DNA of 42,646 bases, taken from contig NZ_JHXQ01000027.1 of NCBI RefSeq assembly GCF_000621665.1, positions 1-42,646 on the forward strand, read 5' to 3'. Shown here in pieces: positions 16,256-23,834 of this stretch (its first letter is position 1; each line of letters opens with the position of its first letter). Source of the stretch: Allorhizobium undicola ORS 992 = ATCC 700741. GTDB taxonomy: Bacteria; Pseudomonadota; Alphaproteobacteria; Rhizobiales; Rhizobiaceae. Under the pieces are notes generated by a model, which saw only the letters and a list, made by a program, of their open reading frames with translations, was not told the origin of the DNA and ran no database searches. Both the position numbers and the translations under genes were made by a program.

Positions 16256-16669
16256 TCATGGTTTCTGCTCCGTCCCGTGTTCCGCATCGATTGGCCGTTC
16301 CTCTCCGGTGGCGACCATCGTCCGTGTCGCATCGATCGAGGCATAGATCCAGAAGATACGCATGGGCTCCGTCTGAGAGGCATTGATGAAGCGATGAGGG
16401 ACGTTTGCCGGAATCCAGGTGGTGTCGTTGGGTCCGAGTGGATATTGCACGCCATCGATTTCGGCGATCGCCTGACCGTCAAGGATCATCACGCTCTCTT
16501 CGCAATTATGCCTGTGGAGCCCGATTGCCGCACCCGGATCAAAAGCGGTGATGCCGTTGATCATGCTGGTGGATCCACACGCCCGCGTCACCAGCGGCGT
16601 GGTGCGCGCACCACCCCCGCGTTCATTGGTCTTGAGCTCATTTGGTCGCAGGATTGCTGGCTTGGCCAT
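16256..16669 (-). CDS. cupin-domain protein
   Basis: A 137-residue single-domain cupin. Metal ligands are H52, H54 and E58 (GLHRHNCEESVMILDG) and H92 (NVPHRF), the full classical set. Small cupins like this act as isomerases, epimerases or dioxygenases, or bind a ligand. It lies 10 bp after the aldehyde dehydrogenase gene and is surely transcribed with it. The substrate cannot be told. Confidence 0.9.
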   Translation of the reverse strand: MAKPAILRPNELKTNERGGGARTTPLVTRACGSTSMINGITAFDPGAAIGLHRHNCEESVMILDGQAIAEIDGVQYPLGPNDTTWIPANVPHRFINASQTEPMRIFWIYASIDATRTMVATGEERPIDAEHGTEQKP

Positions 16670-16679
16670 TTGTATTTTC

Positions 16680-18080
16680 CTATTGCGCTGTTTTCGGCGT
16701 CAGGGCGGCGGCCTTTGCCGGTCCGACCCAGATTGTTTTGATGTTCACGAACTCGCGGATTCCGTAAACGCCCAGTTCACGACCATAACCCGAGCGCTTT
16801 ATGCCGCCGAAGGGATAGCGGGGATCGGACGCGGTCATGCCGTTGATAAACACGGCACCGGCCTCGATCTGCCGTGCGAGCGTGCGTGCATGGTCCAGGT
16901 TACGGGTCCATAGCGCAGAACCCAGCCCGAATTCGCTGTCATTGGCCAGTTGAATTGCGTGGTCCGCGTTCCGCGCTCTGATGACGCCCGCGACTGGTCC
17001 AAATGTTTCCTCGCGAAACGCCGCCATGTCTGGCGTAACATGGTCGAGCACCGTTGGCGCATAATAAAAGCCCGGTCGCTCAATCGGATGCCCGCCCGCC
17101 CTCAGTGCCGCCCCGCTTGCAACGGTGCGTTCAACCTGGTCATGAAGAGTATCGAGCAGGTTTCTTCGCGCCATCGGCCCGATATTGGTGTCGCGCTCCA
17201 TTGGATCCCCCACCTTGAGCGCAGCAACACCGGCGCAGAACAACTCGACGAACCTGTCCGCCACCGCATCCTCGACGATGAAGCGCTTGGCGTTGACGCA
17301 GGACTGACCGACATTGATGAAGCGCGCCTTGACCGCCACCCTTGCTGCTTCCTCGATGTCGGCATCCGCAAGCACGATGAAGGGATCCGAGCCGCCGAGT
17401 TCGAGCACCTGCTTCTTGAGTGCTTTTCCAGACTGTGACGCAACGATCGCACCGACTTCGGTCGAGCCCGTCAGCGTTACGGCGGCAATGCGGTGATCCT
17501 CAATGATACCCGCGACTTTCGACGGCTCGATCAGGAGGGTCGCGAACAAGCCCACAGGGCAGCCCGCCTCCCGCATGATCTCCTCGATGGCGAGCGCACA
17601 GGACGGCACGTTGTTGGCATGTTTGAGGATCGCGCCGTTTCCGGCAGCAAAGGCAGGAGCAGCAAACCGGAAAAACTGCCAGAACGGATAGTTCCACGGC
17701 ATGATCGCCAGGACCACCCCAAGTGGATCGAAGGCCACGACGCTTTCGGTGGCGTTCGACGCTACGGCCTCGTCCGCCAGGTATTGTGGTGCATGTTCGG
17801 CATAAAAATCGCAGTTATAGGCGCATTTCTCAATTTCGGCCTCCGCTTCCGCAAGTGGCTTGCCCATTTCGCGGGTAATCATTTCGGCATATTTGCCCTT
17901 GCCGGACCGCAGCGCTTTCGCCATGGCGACCAGTAGCCCCACGCGCTCTTCAACCGGCTTTTTTCTCCACTCCTTCTGGGCGAGCGAGGCAGCGGCGAGC
18001 TTACGCTCTATATGGGCGTCGTCGTGCAGATCGTAGGTGCCAATCGGGAGGCCGTCAGCGGGATTTATGGATGTTATCAT
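16680..18080 (-). CDS. NAD(P)-dependent aldehyde dehydrogenase, succinate-semialdehyde type (Sad/YneI-like)
   Basis: A 466-residue aldehyde dehydrogenase that oxidises an aldehyde to the acid. Catalytic residues are E227 (LELGGSDPFIV) and C261 (VGQSCVNAKRF); the AIMPWNYPFWQ segment and the TGSTEVGA cofactor contact are present. Length and sequence pattern (REMGKPLAEA, GGSDPF, GPMAR) are close to E. coli Sad. I start at ATG 18080 (MITSINPADG); the open frame continues upstream but without homology. It stands 307 bp downstream of the RraA-type gene with a repeat between, so it may have its own promoter. Confidence 0.92.
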   Translation of the reverse strand: MITSINPADGLPIGTYDLHDDAHIERKLAAASLAQKEWRKKPVEERVGLLVAMAKALRSGKGKYAEMITREMGKPLAEAEAEIEKCAYNCDFYAEHAPQYLADEAVASNATESVVAFDPLGVVLAIMPWNYPFWQFFRFAAPAFAAGNGAILKHANNVPSCALAIEEIMREAGCPVGLFATLLIEPSKVAGIIEDHRIAAVTLTGSTEVGAIVASQSGKALKKQVLELGGSDPFIVLADADIEEAARVAVKARFINVGQSCVNAKRFIVEDAVADRFVELFCAGVAALKVGDPMERDTNIGPMARRNLLDTLHDQVERTVASGAALRAGGHPIERPGFYYAPTVLDHVTPDMAAFREETFGPVAGVIRARNADHAIQLANDSEFGLGSALWTRNLDHARTLARQIEAGAVFINGMTASDPRYPFGGIKRSGYGRELGVYGIREFVNIKTIWVGPAKAAALTPKTAQ

Positions 18081-18323
18081 CGGATTTCCGTTCGGTGGTG
18101 TGGAAAAAAAATTCGCAGAATTTTGCCGCGCACAGCATGACAGGAGCCGACCCAATCCGCGAAAGCACCACGAATTTCAGGTCGGCGTGACAGGCAGGTC
18201 CAAAAGGCGCAGCCAACAGTGTTAGGTGATGGCTTTCCGTCTGAAACAGCCCGCTTGGCATGAACCGGCGCGAAGCGAGGCGAAACTGCCATCGCCTCAA
18301 CCAATCGAGGTGTCACCCGCGCC

Positions 18324-18431
18324 CTACTGCATAATTCCTTAAATCGGAATCGATTTAAGGTGAAAATTATGCAGCAGATTTAAAGTGTTACAGCGTCCTT
18401 CGTGCGTTTGATAAAACGCACGGCGCTGTAT
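18324..18431. repeat. 108-bp intergenic palindromic repeat, copy 2
   Basis: Closely similar to 5485-5592. Hairpin one is framed by TGCATAATTCC and AAAATTATGCA; hairpin two is GTGCGTTT-GATA-AAACGCAC framed by ACAGCG and CGCTGT. Its last 44 bases encode the C-terminus and stop codon of the RraA-type gene. Confidence 0.85.
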
Positions 18432-18897
18432 AGTCCGCATCAGAGACAAGAAGACCGTCATGATCGGCATAGGCAAATTCACCCGGAAGGAAATCGACGC
18501 CCCCGAAGCTGACCTTGATTCCTGCCTTTCCCGCACCATCCTTCGATGACTTCCTGGGCGTGGTGGCAAGGCAGAACACGCCGACATCCATCAGATCGAT
18601 TTCGGCGCTGTCGCGGACCGAGCCATTGATCACAATACCAGCCCAGCCATTTTCTTTCAGAATGAGCGCGATCTGGTCTCCCAGAAGCGCAAAACGGGTT
18701 GAGCCGCCGCCATCGACGATCATCACCCGGCCATGGCCCGGCTTCTGAAGCTCGGCTTTCAGCAGCGCGTTATCCTCAAAGCATTTGACTGTGTGGATCG
18801 GTCCGCTGAAAAGCTTTCGTTTTCCAAGCTTGATGAAGGGTAGATTGCAGAAGCGAACGGCATCGCCATGAGCATCGACGAGATCGGCGGTCTTCAT
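18388..18897 (-). CDS. RraA family protein, probable HMG/CHA-type aldolase or oxaloacetate decarboxylase
   Basis: A 169-residue protein. It has the family core TVKCFEDNALL (36-46), VDGGGSTRFALLGDQ (61-75) and VINGSVRDSAEID (89-101). The RD-x2-E sequence (R95, D96, E99) is the metal/substrate motif of the 4-hydroxy-4-methyl-2-oxoglutarate aldolase branch; the E. coli RNase E regulator RraA lacks it. An aldolase or decarboxylase giving pyruvate is therefore more likely than RNA control. ATG 18897 follows GAGGA; the OtnC stop is just upstream. The last 14 residues (from Y156) are encoded by the palindromic repeat, so the native tail was replaced or extended. Confidence 0.85.
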   Translation of the reverse strand: MKTADLVDAHGDAVRFCNLPFIKLGKRKLFSGPIHTVKCFEDNALLKAELQKPGHGRVMIVDGGGSTRFALLGDQIALILKENGWAGIVINGSVRDSAEIDLMDVGVFCLATTPRKSSKDGAGKAGIKVSFGGVDFLPGEFAYADHDGLLVSDADYTAPCVLSNARRTL

Positions 18898-18904
18898 AGT
18901 GTCC

Positions 18905-19543
18905 TCAATATCCGGAAAATACAATCTTGAGCTCCTGCACCTGTTCAGTCGTCAGAAGCCGGGTTTGACAGTTGCGTAACATCACGAGAAGTTTGGCGGT
19001 TTCCTCCAGCTCTTCGGCAGCATAGACGGCGGATGTAATATCCTTGCCGCTGACCACGGGGCCGTGATTGGCCAACAGCACCGCGGCATACCTGCCCTTC
19101 AGCTCCCTGATCATGTCGCCCATTTTTTCGTCGCCCGGGCGGACATAGGGTAACAATTTCACCTCCCCGACCCGCATCACGACATAGGGTGTCAGCGGTG
19201 GCACGCAATCATCGGGATTTGTGTCTGCGAGGCAGGACAACGCTGTTGCAAACGTCGAATGGAGATGCACAACCGCGCCCGTCTGTGGCCGCGTTTCGTA
19301 GAAGGCCCGATGAAGAAAGACTTCCTTGGAAGGCTTTTCTCCCGAGACATGCCTGCCGTCACGGTCGAGCTTGGAAATTCTGGCCGGATCGAGGAAGCCG
19401 AGGCAGGAATTGGTCGGTGTCATCAAGATACCGTCGTCCACGGCGGCACTGATGTTTCCTGCCGATCCCACGGAATAACCGCGGTCGTAGAGCGACCTCG
19501 CCAGCCGAACAATGTCTTCACGGATGCGGGTCTCGTCCCTCAT
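18905..19543 (-). CDS. otnC: class II aldolase/adducin family, 3-oxo-tetronate 4-phosphate decarboxylase-like
   Basis: A 212-residue zinc aldolase-fold protein. It has GNIS (29-32), the catalytic E74 (PSKEVFLH), zinc ligands H93 and H95 (VVHLHST) and H160 (LANHGP). In the OtnC group the enzyme decarboxylates 3-oxo-tetronate 4-phosphate to dihydroxyacetone phosphate. The four-base ATGA overlap with the OtnK-type kinase gene makes this assignment strong, since the two genes go together in known four-carbon acid-sugar pathways. RraA follows after seven bases. Confidence 0.85.
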   Translation of the reverse strand: MRDETRIREDIVRLARSLYDRGYSVGSAGNISAAVDDGILMTPTNSCLGFLDPARISKLDRDGRHVSGEKPSKEVFLHRAFYETRPQTGAVVHLHSTFATALSCLADTNPDDCVPPLTPYVVMRVGEVKLLPYVRPGDEKMGDMIRELKGRYAAVLLANHGPVVSGKDITSAVYAAEELEETAKLLVMLRNCQTRLLTTEQVQELKIVFSGY

Positions 19544-20811
19544 TTTCCTTCGAGCCTCCCAAGCGCCTTTTCGAAAAAGTCGGGCGCTCCGAAATTGCCC
19601 GACTTCAATGCCAGCGCGACGGGCCGACTGCCGCCCGACACAAGGACGGGCACGCCCGGATCGATCTCGGGGCCAATCGCAAGCGGGCCTAGATCGAGTG
19701 CTGAAACAACCGCGCCCGAGGTTTCGCCGCCAGCGACGACGAGACGCCGCACGCCGCGTGCGACGAGTTCACGGGCGGTATCGGCAAACAGCCGGTCGAG
19801 GGTGTGGGCAACCTTATCGCGTCCGTAACGCTCCTGAAGTCTTGCGACTTCTTCTGGCGTGCCGGAAGAGTAGACCAGCGGGCTCTTGCCGTGATTGGTT
19901 GTGATGAATTCGACGGCCTCACGCGATGTCGTTTCACCGGTCATGACGCTATCGACATCGAGAGCCAGGGCGGGATGCCTTGCCTTGTGCTGATCCACCT
20001 GCCCCCGCGTCGCACCCGAACAGGAGCCGGCGAGGATCGCTTCCGGGCCGGCTATCGGAGGCGTCACAGCCTTGCTGCCTTTGGCCAGGCCTCGGCGGAT
20101 GAAATTGCGTGGCAGCCCGATCGCGATGCCTGAGCCACCTGTTATCAACGGGGCATCCCGGAGCGCCTCGCCGATAACAATAAGGTCGTCATCCGAAACG
20201 GCGTCCACGATAACCATGGTTTCGCCAGCCTCGGAAGCCTGCTTGAGGTCGGCGTCAATTGCGGCCGTGCCCTTGGCCACCCTTGCCCATGCGACATGCC
20301 CGACCGGGGAATTTGTCTGGAGCCGCAGCCAGCCCCTGAGGTCGGGATCGGTCATCGGATTGAGCGGGTGATGCTCAAGCCCGGATTGATTGAGCAGCCT
20401 GTCCTTCACGAAAAGATGGCCCTGATAAAGCGTTCGCCCGGCACCGGGAAATGCAGGACACGCCACCACGCCCTTCACACCCAGCGCATTCGCGAGCGCT
20501 TCACCGACGGGACCGATATTACCTTGCTGCGTCGAGTCGAATGTCGAGCAATATTTGAAAATGATCTGGCCGCAGCCTTGCGCCCGAAGCCAGGCAAGCG
20601 CGGCCAGCGACTGTTCGACCGCTTCTGCCGCCGGAATGGAGCGCGACTTGAGGGCGATAACGCCCGCCTCGATCCCACCGGGCGCCGGCTGTTCGGGAAT
20701 GCCGAGGAACTGGGCGGTGCGCAGCCCACCCTCCCCGCACAGTCCTTTCGCGATCGTATTCGCGATGTCGCTCGCACCGGTAAAATCGTCAGCAATGACC
20801 CCGAGAAGCAT
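19540..20811 (-). CDS. otnK: four-carbon acid sugar kinase, 3-oxo-tetronate kinase-like
   Basis: A 423-residue kinase of the former DUF1537 family. It begins with the diagnostic ADDFTGASD (7-15) and has the C-terminal nucleotide-binding VVAGGETSGAVV and LVSGGSRPVALALKSGNFG. Family members phosphorylate 3-oxo-tetronate, or D-threonate and erythronate. It is directly upstream of the OtnC-type decarboxylase with a four-base overlap. The usual partner OtnI isomerase and the LtnD/DenD dehydrogenase are not in this window. The amidohydrolase gene lies 31 bp upstream. Confidence 0.9.
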   Translation of the reverse strand: MLLGVIADDFTGASDIANTIAKGLCGEGGLRTAQFLGIPEQPAPGGIEAGVIALKSRSIPAAEAVEQSLAALAWLRAQGCGQIIFKYCSTFDSTQQGNIGPVGEALANALGVKGVVACPAFPGAGRTLYQGHLFVKDRLLNQSGLEHHPLNPMTDPDLRGWLRLQTNSPVGHVAWARVAKGTAAIDADLKQASEAGETMVIVDAVSDDDLIVIGEALRDAPLITGGSGIAIGLPRNFIRRGLAKGSKAVTPPIAGPEAILAGSCSGATRGQVDQHKARHPALALDVDSVMTGETTSREAVEFITTNHGKSPLVYSSGTPEEVARLQERYGRDKVAHTLDRLFADTARELVARGVRRLVVAGGETSGAVVSALDLGPLAIGPEIDPGVPVLVSGGSRPVALALKSGNFGAPDFFEKALGRLEGK

Positions 20812-20842
20812 TCGTAACCCTCTCTTTCAGCGTATCGGCGGC

Positions 20843-21790
20843 TTAGAAGCCGTAGAGCCCGGCGGCATTATCGACAAAGATCTTCTGTCGGGTCTTGTCG
20901 TCGCCCGCCCATTGCGCACAAAGATCCAACAGCAAGGCATCATCCGGCTTGCCGAACCTGCCGGGAGAGGGATGCGGCCAATCGGTGGCCCAGAGCACGC
21001 GGTCTGGCGCCAGCGCGATATAGGCTTTCGCAACCTGGCCCATATCGTCATAGGTTGGAGGCCCCACCGACGTATCCTGATAGATGCTCGAAAGCTTCGT
21101 GTAGGCTTTGCCCTTATCGAGCAGGTCGGCGACGACCTTGAAGGCCGGATGCGCCGTGCCGTCAGGTTGCGGGATACGTCCGAGATGGTCGAAGACGATG
21201 GTGACGGGAAGCCCTTGGAAAAGCCTGGAATGCCTGGCGATGTCGTCCCCCTTCATATGAACCTGGATATGCCATCCGAGGTCAGCAACCCGCCTCGACA
21301 AAGGTTCGATCATGTCCTCGGTCGTCGCGCCTGCTCGTCCCAGGTTAAACCGGATACCGCAAACCCCGGCAGCGTCCAGGCGCTTGAGTTCGGCATCGGT
21401 TACGGATGTATCGACCACCGCGATCCCTTTTGCGCTGCTGCCGAGCTTGCCCAAGGCTTCAAGCAGGCAGGAATTATCGGTGCCATAGGTCGAAGGCTGG
21501 ACCATGATGCTTCTCTCGAAGCCGAGCCGCGTCTTGAGCCGCTTGTAATCGCTCACGCTCGCGTCCGGTGGTATGAGGCTCGCATTGGCCGCCGCCGGAA
21601 ATCTGCTGTCATAGATGTGAAAATGCGCATCGCAGGCTTTTGGCGGCAGCTTGAACTTTGGAGCGGTATTTCCCGCAGAGAACGGAACCTCCTGCGCAGC
21701 CCCCATATCGGGAGCGAGAACCATGCCCGCTACAGCCCCCAACGCCGTTGCCTGCATCGCTTGCCTGCGTGTCAGCACTACATTGCTCAT
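20843..21790 (-). CDS. Tat-exported amidohydrolase-2 family protein (LigI-like lactonase)
   Basis: A 315-residue protein. The N-terminus has a twin-arginine signal, TRRQAMQATALGAVAGMVLA (residues 7-26), so the mature enzyme should work in the periplasm. The barrel begins CDAHFHIYD with metal-site H56 and H58 and closes with D270 in LWATDWPHP. This set is typical of the amidohydrolase-2 group that includes 2-pyrone-4,6-dicarboxylate lactonase and galactarolactone isomerase. GGGAGGAAA precedes ATG 21790 at a good distance; a longer frame to 21868 lacks one. It probably opens a lactone before uptake, which is inference. Downstream is otnK. Confidence 0.85.
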   Translation of the reverse strand: MSNVVLTRRQAMQATALGAVAGMVLAPDMGAAQEVPFSAGNTAPKFKLPPKACDAHFHIYDSRFPAAANASLIPPDASVSDYKRLKTRLGFERSIMVQPSTYGTDNSCLLEALGKLGSSAKGIAVVDTSVTDAELKRLDAAGVCGIRFNLGRAGATTEDMIEPLSRRVADLGWHIQVHMKGDDIARHSRLFQGLPVTIVFDHLGRIPQPDGTAHPAFKVVADLLDKGKAYTKLSSIYQDTSVGPPTYDDMGQVAKAYIALAPDRVLWATDWPHPSPGRFGKPDDALLLDLCAQWAGDDKTRQKIFVDNAAGLYGF

Positions 21791-21870
21791 AAATGTTTCC
21801 TCCCAATTCGACCGCAGTTTCAAAGTGCCTGCGCCAGGCCGCTTCATTGTTTCACGGGACGCTCTCAATG

Positions 21871-21932
21871 TTTGTTTTTACGCATTTCCGGACGGAAAAC
21901 CGTGACGACACTTTTTTCGGGACAATGCTCTA
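21871..21932. repeat. intergenic repeat, GAGCATTGTCCCGA family, copy 2
   Basis: Nearly the same as 3918-3978 (ACGCATTTCCGGAC, CGTGACGACA, CGGGACAATGCTC). It sits between the amidohydrolase and racemase-family genes, and the stop codon of the latter (21930-21932) is formed at its edge. Confidence 0.75.
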
Positions 21933-22589
21933 GGTCAGCAGACGGCGCAGCCTCGCAACCGCTGCGTCAGGACTGGTCAGAACCGGAATGGGCGTGACCG
22001 CCTGCACCGCGCCCCGCGCCCGTGCCGTTGAAAAATGCGCAAGCGTGATCGCATCGAAATCCTCAAGCTTTGCAGCGGCCTCTGCCACCAGACGATTATG
22101 GGTGGCTTCGTCGCCAGCGCGGATCGCGTCGATGGCTCCCTCGACAAGAAAGCTCTCAATTTCGGCGGAAGGGCTTATGCGCGCGGCCTCCTCGCGAAAT
22201 TCAGTCTCCATTCCCTCCCGCGCTGGCGGGAAGGTGTAAAGCATGGCAGTTCGTCCGCCACTGCGGATTGCTTCCTCGAACATCGCCTCGTTGGGTTTGA
22301 GAACGGGTATATCGAGAACGGATGCCGCCCGCTCTATTGCCGTGCCGAAGGAAGAGCAGGTAAAGAGGACGGCATCGGAACCAATCATGCGGGCATATTT
22401 CGACAGCGCCAGAATGCGCTCCATCATCCGGTCGGTAACGGCACTGTCTTTCGCCCTGTCGAGCGAAAGGCTGTCTTCCAGAATATTGACCCGGTCGGCC
22501 TCCGGCCAGCCGGTGTCGAAAGCGTTTTTGATCGGATCGATTGCAATTGCCGTTGCGTGAATAAGCGCGATCCTTGGCTGTCTTGTCAT
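21930..22589 (-). CDS. Asp/Glu/hydantoin racemase family protein
   Basis: A 219-residue protein with the two-domain racemase fold. The first catalytic Cys is C78 in VLFTCSSFG. The second Cys, expected late in the protein, is missing: the equivalent segment reads ITLAHFST. One-Cys members include arylmalonate decarboxylase and some isomerases, so a decarboxylase or isomerase is as likely as a racemase. It lies between the ABC transporter and the lactonase-like gene. A decayed repeat (GGAGCATTTCCGGCAAGACC at 22602) separates it from the ABC ATPase, so it may start a new transcript. Confidence 0.85.
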   Translation of the reverse strand: MTRQPRIALIHATAIAIDPIKNAFDTGWPEADRVNILEDSLSLDRAKDSAVTDRMMERILALSKYARMIGSDAVLFTCSSFGTAIERAASVLDIPVLKPNEAMFEEAIRSGGRTAMLYTFPPAREGMETEFREEAARISPSAEIESFLVEGAIDAIRAGDEATHNRLVAEAAAKLEDFDAITLAHFSTARARGAVQAVTPIPVLTSPDAAVARLRRLLT

Positions 22590-22601
22590 GATGGCAATCC
22601 T

Positions 22602-22680
22602 GGAGCATTTCCGGCAAGACCTGGGTTCGGTCCTGCGTCTGCAAATGCGTCAACACAAAAAGTAAGAGCAATGCCGCCGG
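22602..22680. repeat. decayed intergenic repeat
   Basis: Begins GGAGCATTTCCGGCAAGAC and ends AAAAAGTAAGAGCA. The beginning matches the GAGCATTT repeat family; the rest has diverged. It fills the gap between the ABC ATPase and racemase-family genes. Confidence 0.35.
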
Positions 22681-22757
22681 ACATGCGGCCTGACGTCAAT
22701 GCTCCAGCGAGACTGCTGGCCGCCATGCAGGACGGCCAGCCGCCGCTTGAGGGCCGA

Positions 22758-23834
22758 CTATTTCTGGCCCGCCGAAAACACCCAGACGCTTTCCGGTGGA
22801 ATGCGCGCCCAGACGGTTCCGGATCGCAATTGCCTGGCCCCATGCGCCTTGGCGACAAAATCCCCTCGACGCAGACGATACTCCCAGCGATCGCCAAGAT
22901 AGATGCTGTCGTCGAGGCTCATTTCGATCGCGCCGGGATGGGGTTCATCGCTCACGCTGATCTGCTCGACGCGGATTACCGCACGCGCATCCTTCGTGGC
23001 GCCAAGGCCCGATGCCTCAAGCACTGTGCCTGCCAAATCCCAATTCTCGCCGCCGATGACAGCGCGGGACCCATCCACGGTCTTGACCTTCGCCTTGACG
23101 ATATTATTGGCGCCCAGAAAATCGGCTGAATAAAAACTGTTCGGGTTGGAATAGATTTCCTGTGGGGCACCCTGCTGTACGATCCGACCGTCCTGTAGAA
23201 GAAGGATATTGTCGGCAGCCGCCAGCGCCTCGCTCTGGTCGTGCGTGACGAGGATTGCACAAATTTCCAGATCGAGGATCAGCTTTCGAATCCAGTAGCG
23301 CGCCTCCTCACGCAGCTTGGCGTCGAGATTGGACAGAGGCTCGTCAAGCAACAGAACGCGCGGCTCGTAGACGAGCGCGCGGCAGATTGCGACGCGCTGT
23401 TGCTGCCCGCCGGAAAGCTGCGAGGGAAAACGATCCGCAAGATGGCCAAGCCCCATCCGCTCAAGGATAGCCTGCACGCGCTTTTCGATATCGGCCTGAG
23501 CGACATTGCGCAACTTCAGGCCGTAGCCGACATTCTCCTTGACGGTCCGGTGCGGCCAGAGCGCATAAGACTGGAAAACCAGCCCAATATTGCGCTGCTC
23601 GGGTGGAAGCGCAATTTTCTGCTGACCGTCAAGAACGGTTTTGCCGCCGATGACAATCTGGCCGACTTCCGGCTGTTCCAGCCCGGCAATGCAGCGCAGC
23701 AGCGTGGTCTTGCCACTCCCCGACGCGCCCAGAAGCGCGACGATCGATCCCCGCTGTGCGGTAAAAGAGGCGCCTTTCAGGATTTGCAGACCGCCCAGCC
23801 ATTTCTCGACATTGCTGACAACGAGTTCAGTCAT
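22758..23834 (-). CDS. ABC transporter ATP-binding protein (FbpC/PotA type)
   Basis: A 358-residue ATPase. It has Walker A GASGSGKTT (36-44), Q-loop LVFQSYALWPH, signature LSGGQQQRVA, Walker B VLLLDEPLSNLD and the H-loop ILVTHDQSEA, followed by a C-terminal TOBE-type regulatory domain (about 245-350). It powers the importer formed with the fused permease, whose gene it overlaps by eight bases, and the binding protein. Its class serves ferric iron, polyamines, thiamine and organic anions; context argues for an organic acid. Confidence 0.95.
   Translation of the reverse strand: MTELVVSNVEKWLGGLQILKGASFTAQRGSIVALLGASGSGKTTLLRCIAGLEQPEVGQIVIGGKTVLDGQQKIALPPEQRNIGLVFQSYALWPHRTVKENVGYGLKLRNVAQADIEKRVQAILERMGLGHLADRFPSQLSGGQQQRVAICRALVYEPRVLLLDEPLSNLDAKLREEARYWIRKLILDLEICAILVTHDQSEALAAADNILLLQDGRIVQQGAPQEIYSNPNSFYSADFLGANNIVKAKVKTVDGSRAVIGGENWDLAGTVLEASGLGATKDARAVIRVEQISVSDEPHPGAIEMSLDDSIYLGDRWEYRLRRGDFVAKAHGARQLRSGTVWARIPPESVWVFSAGQK

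Noticed and set aside
18388..18897. RraA as regulator of RNase E
   Set aside because: The RD-x2-E motif of the aldolase/decarboxylase branch is present and the gene is in a catabolic operon directly after otnC.
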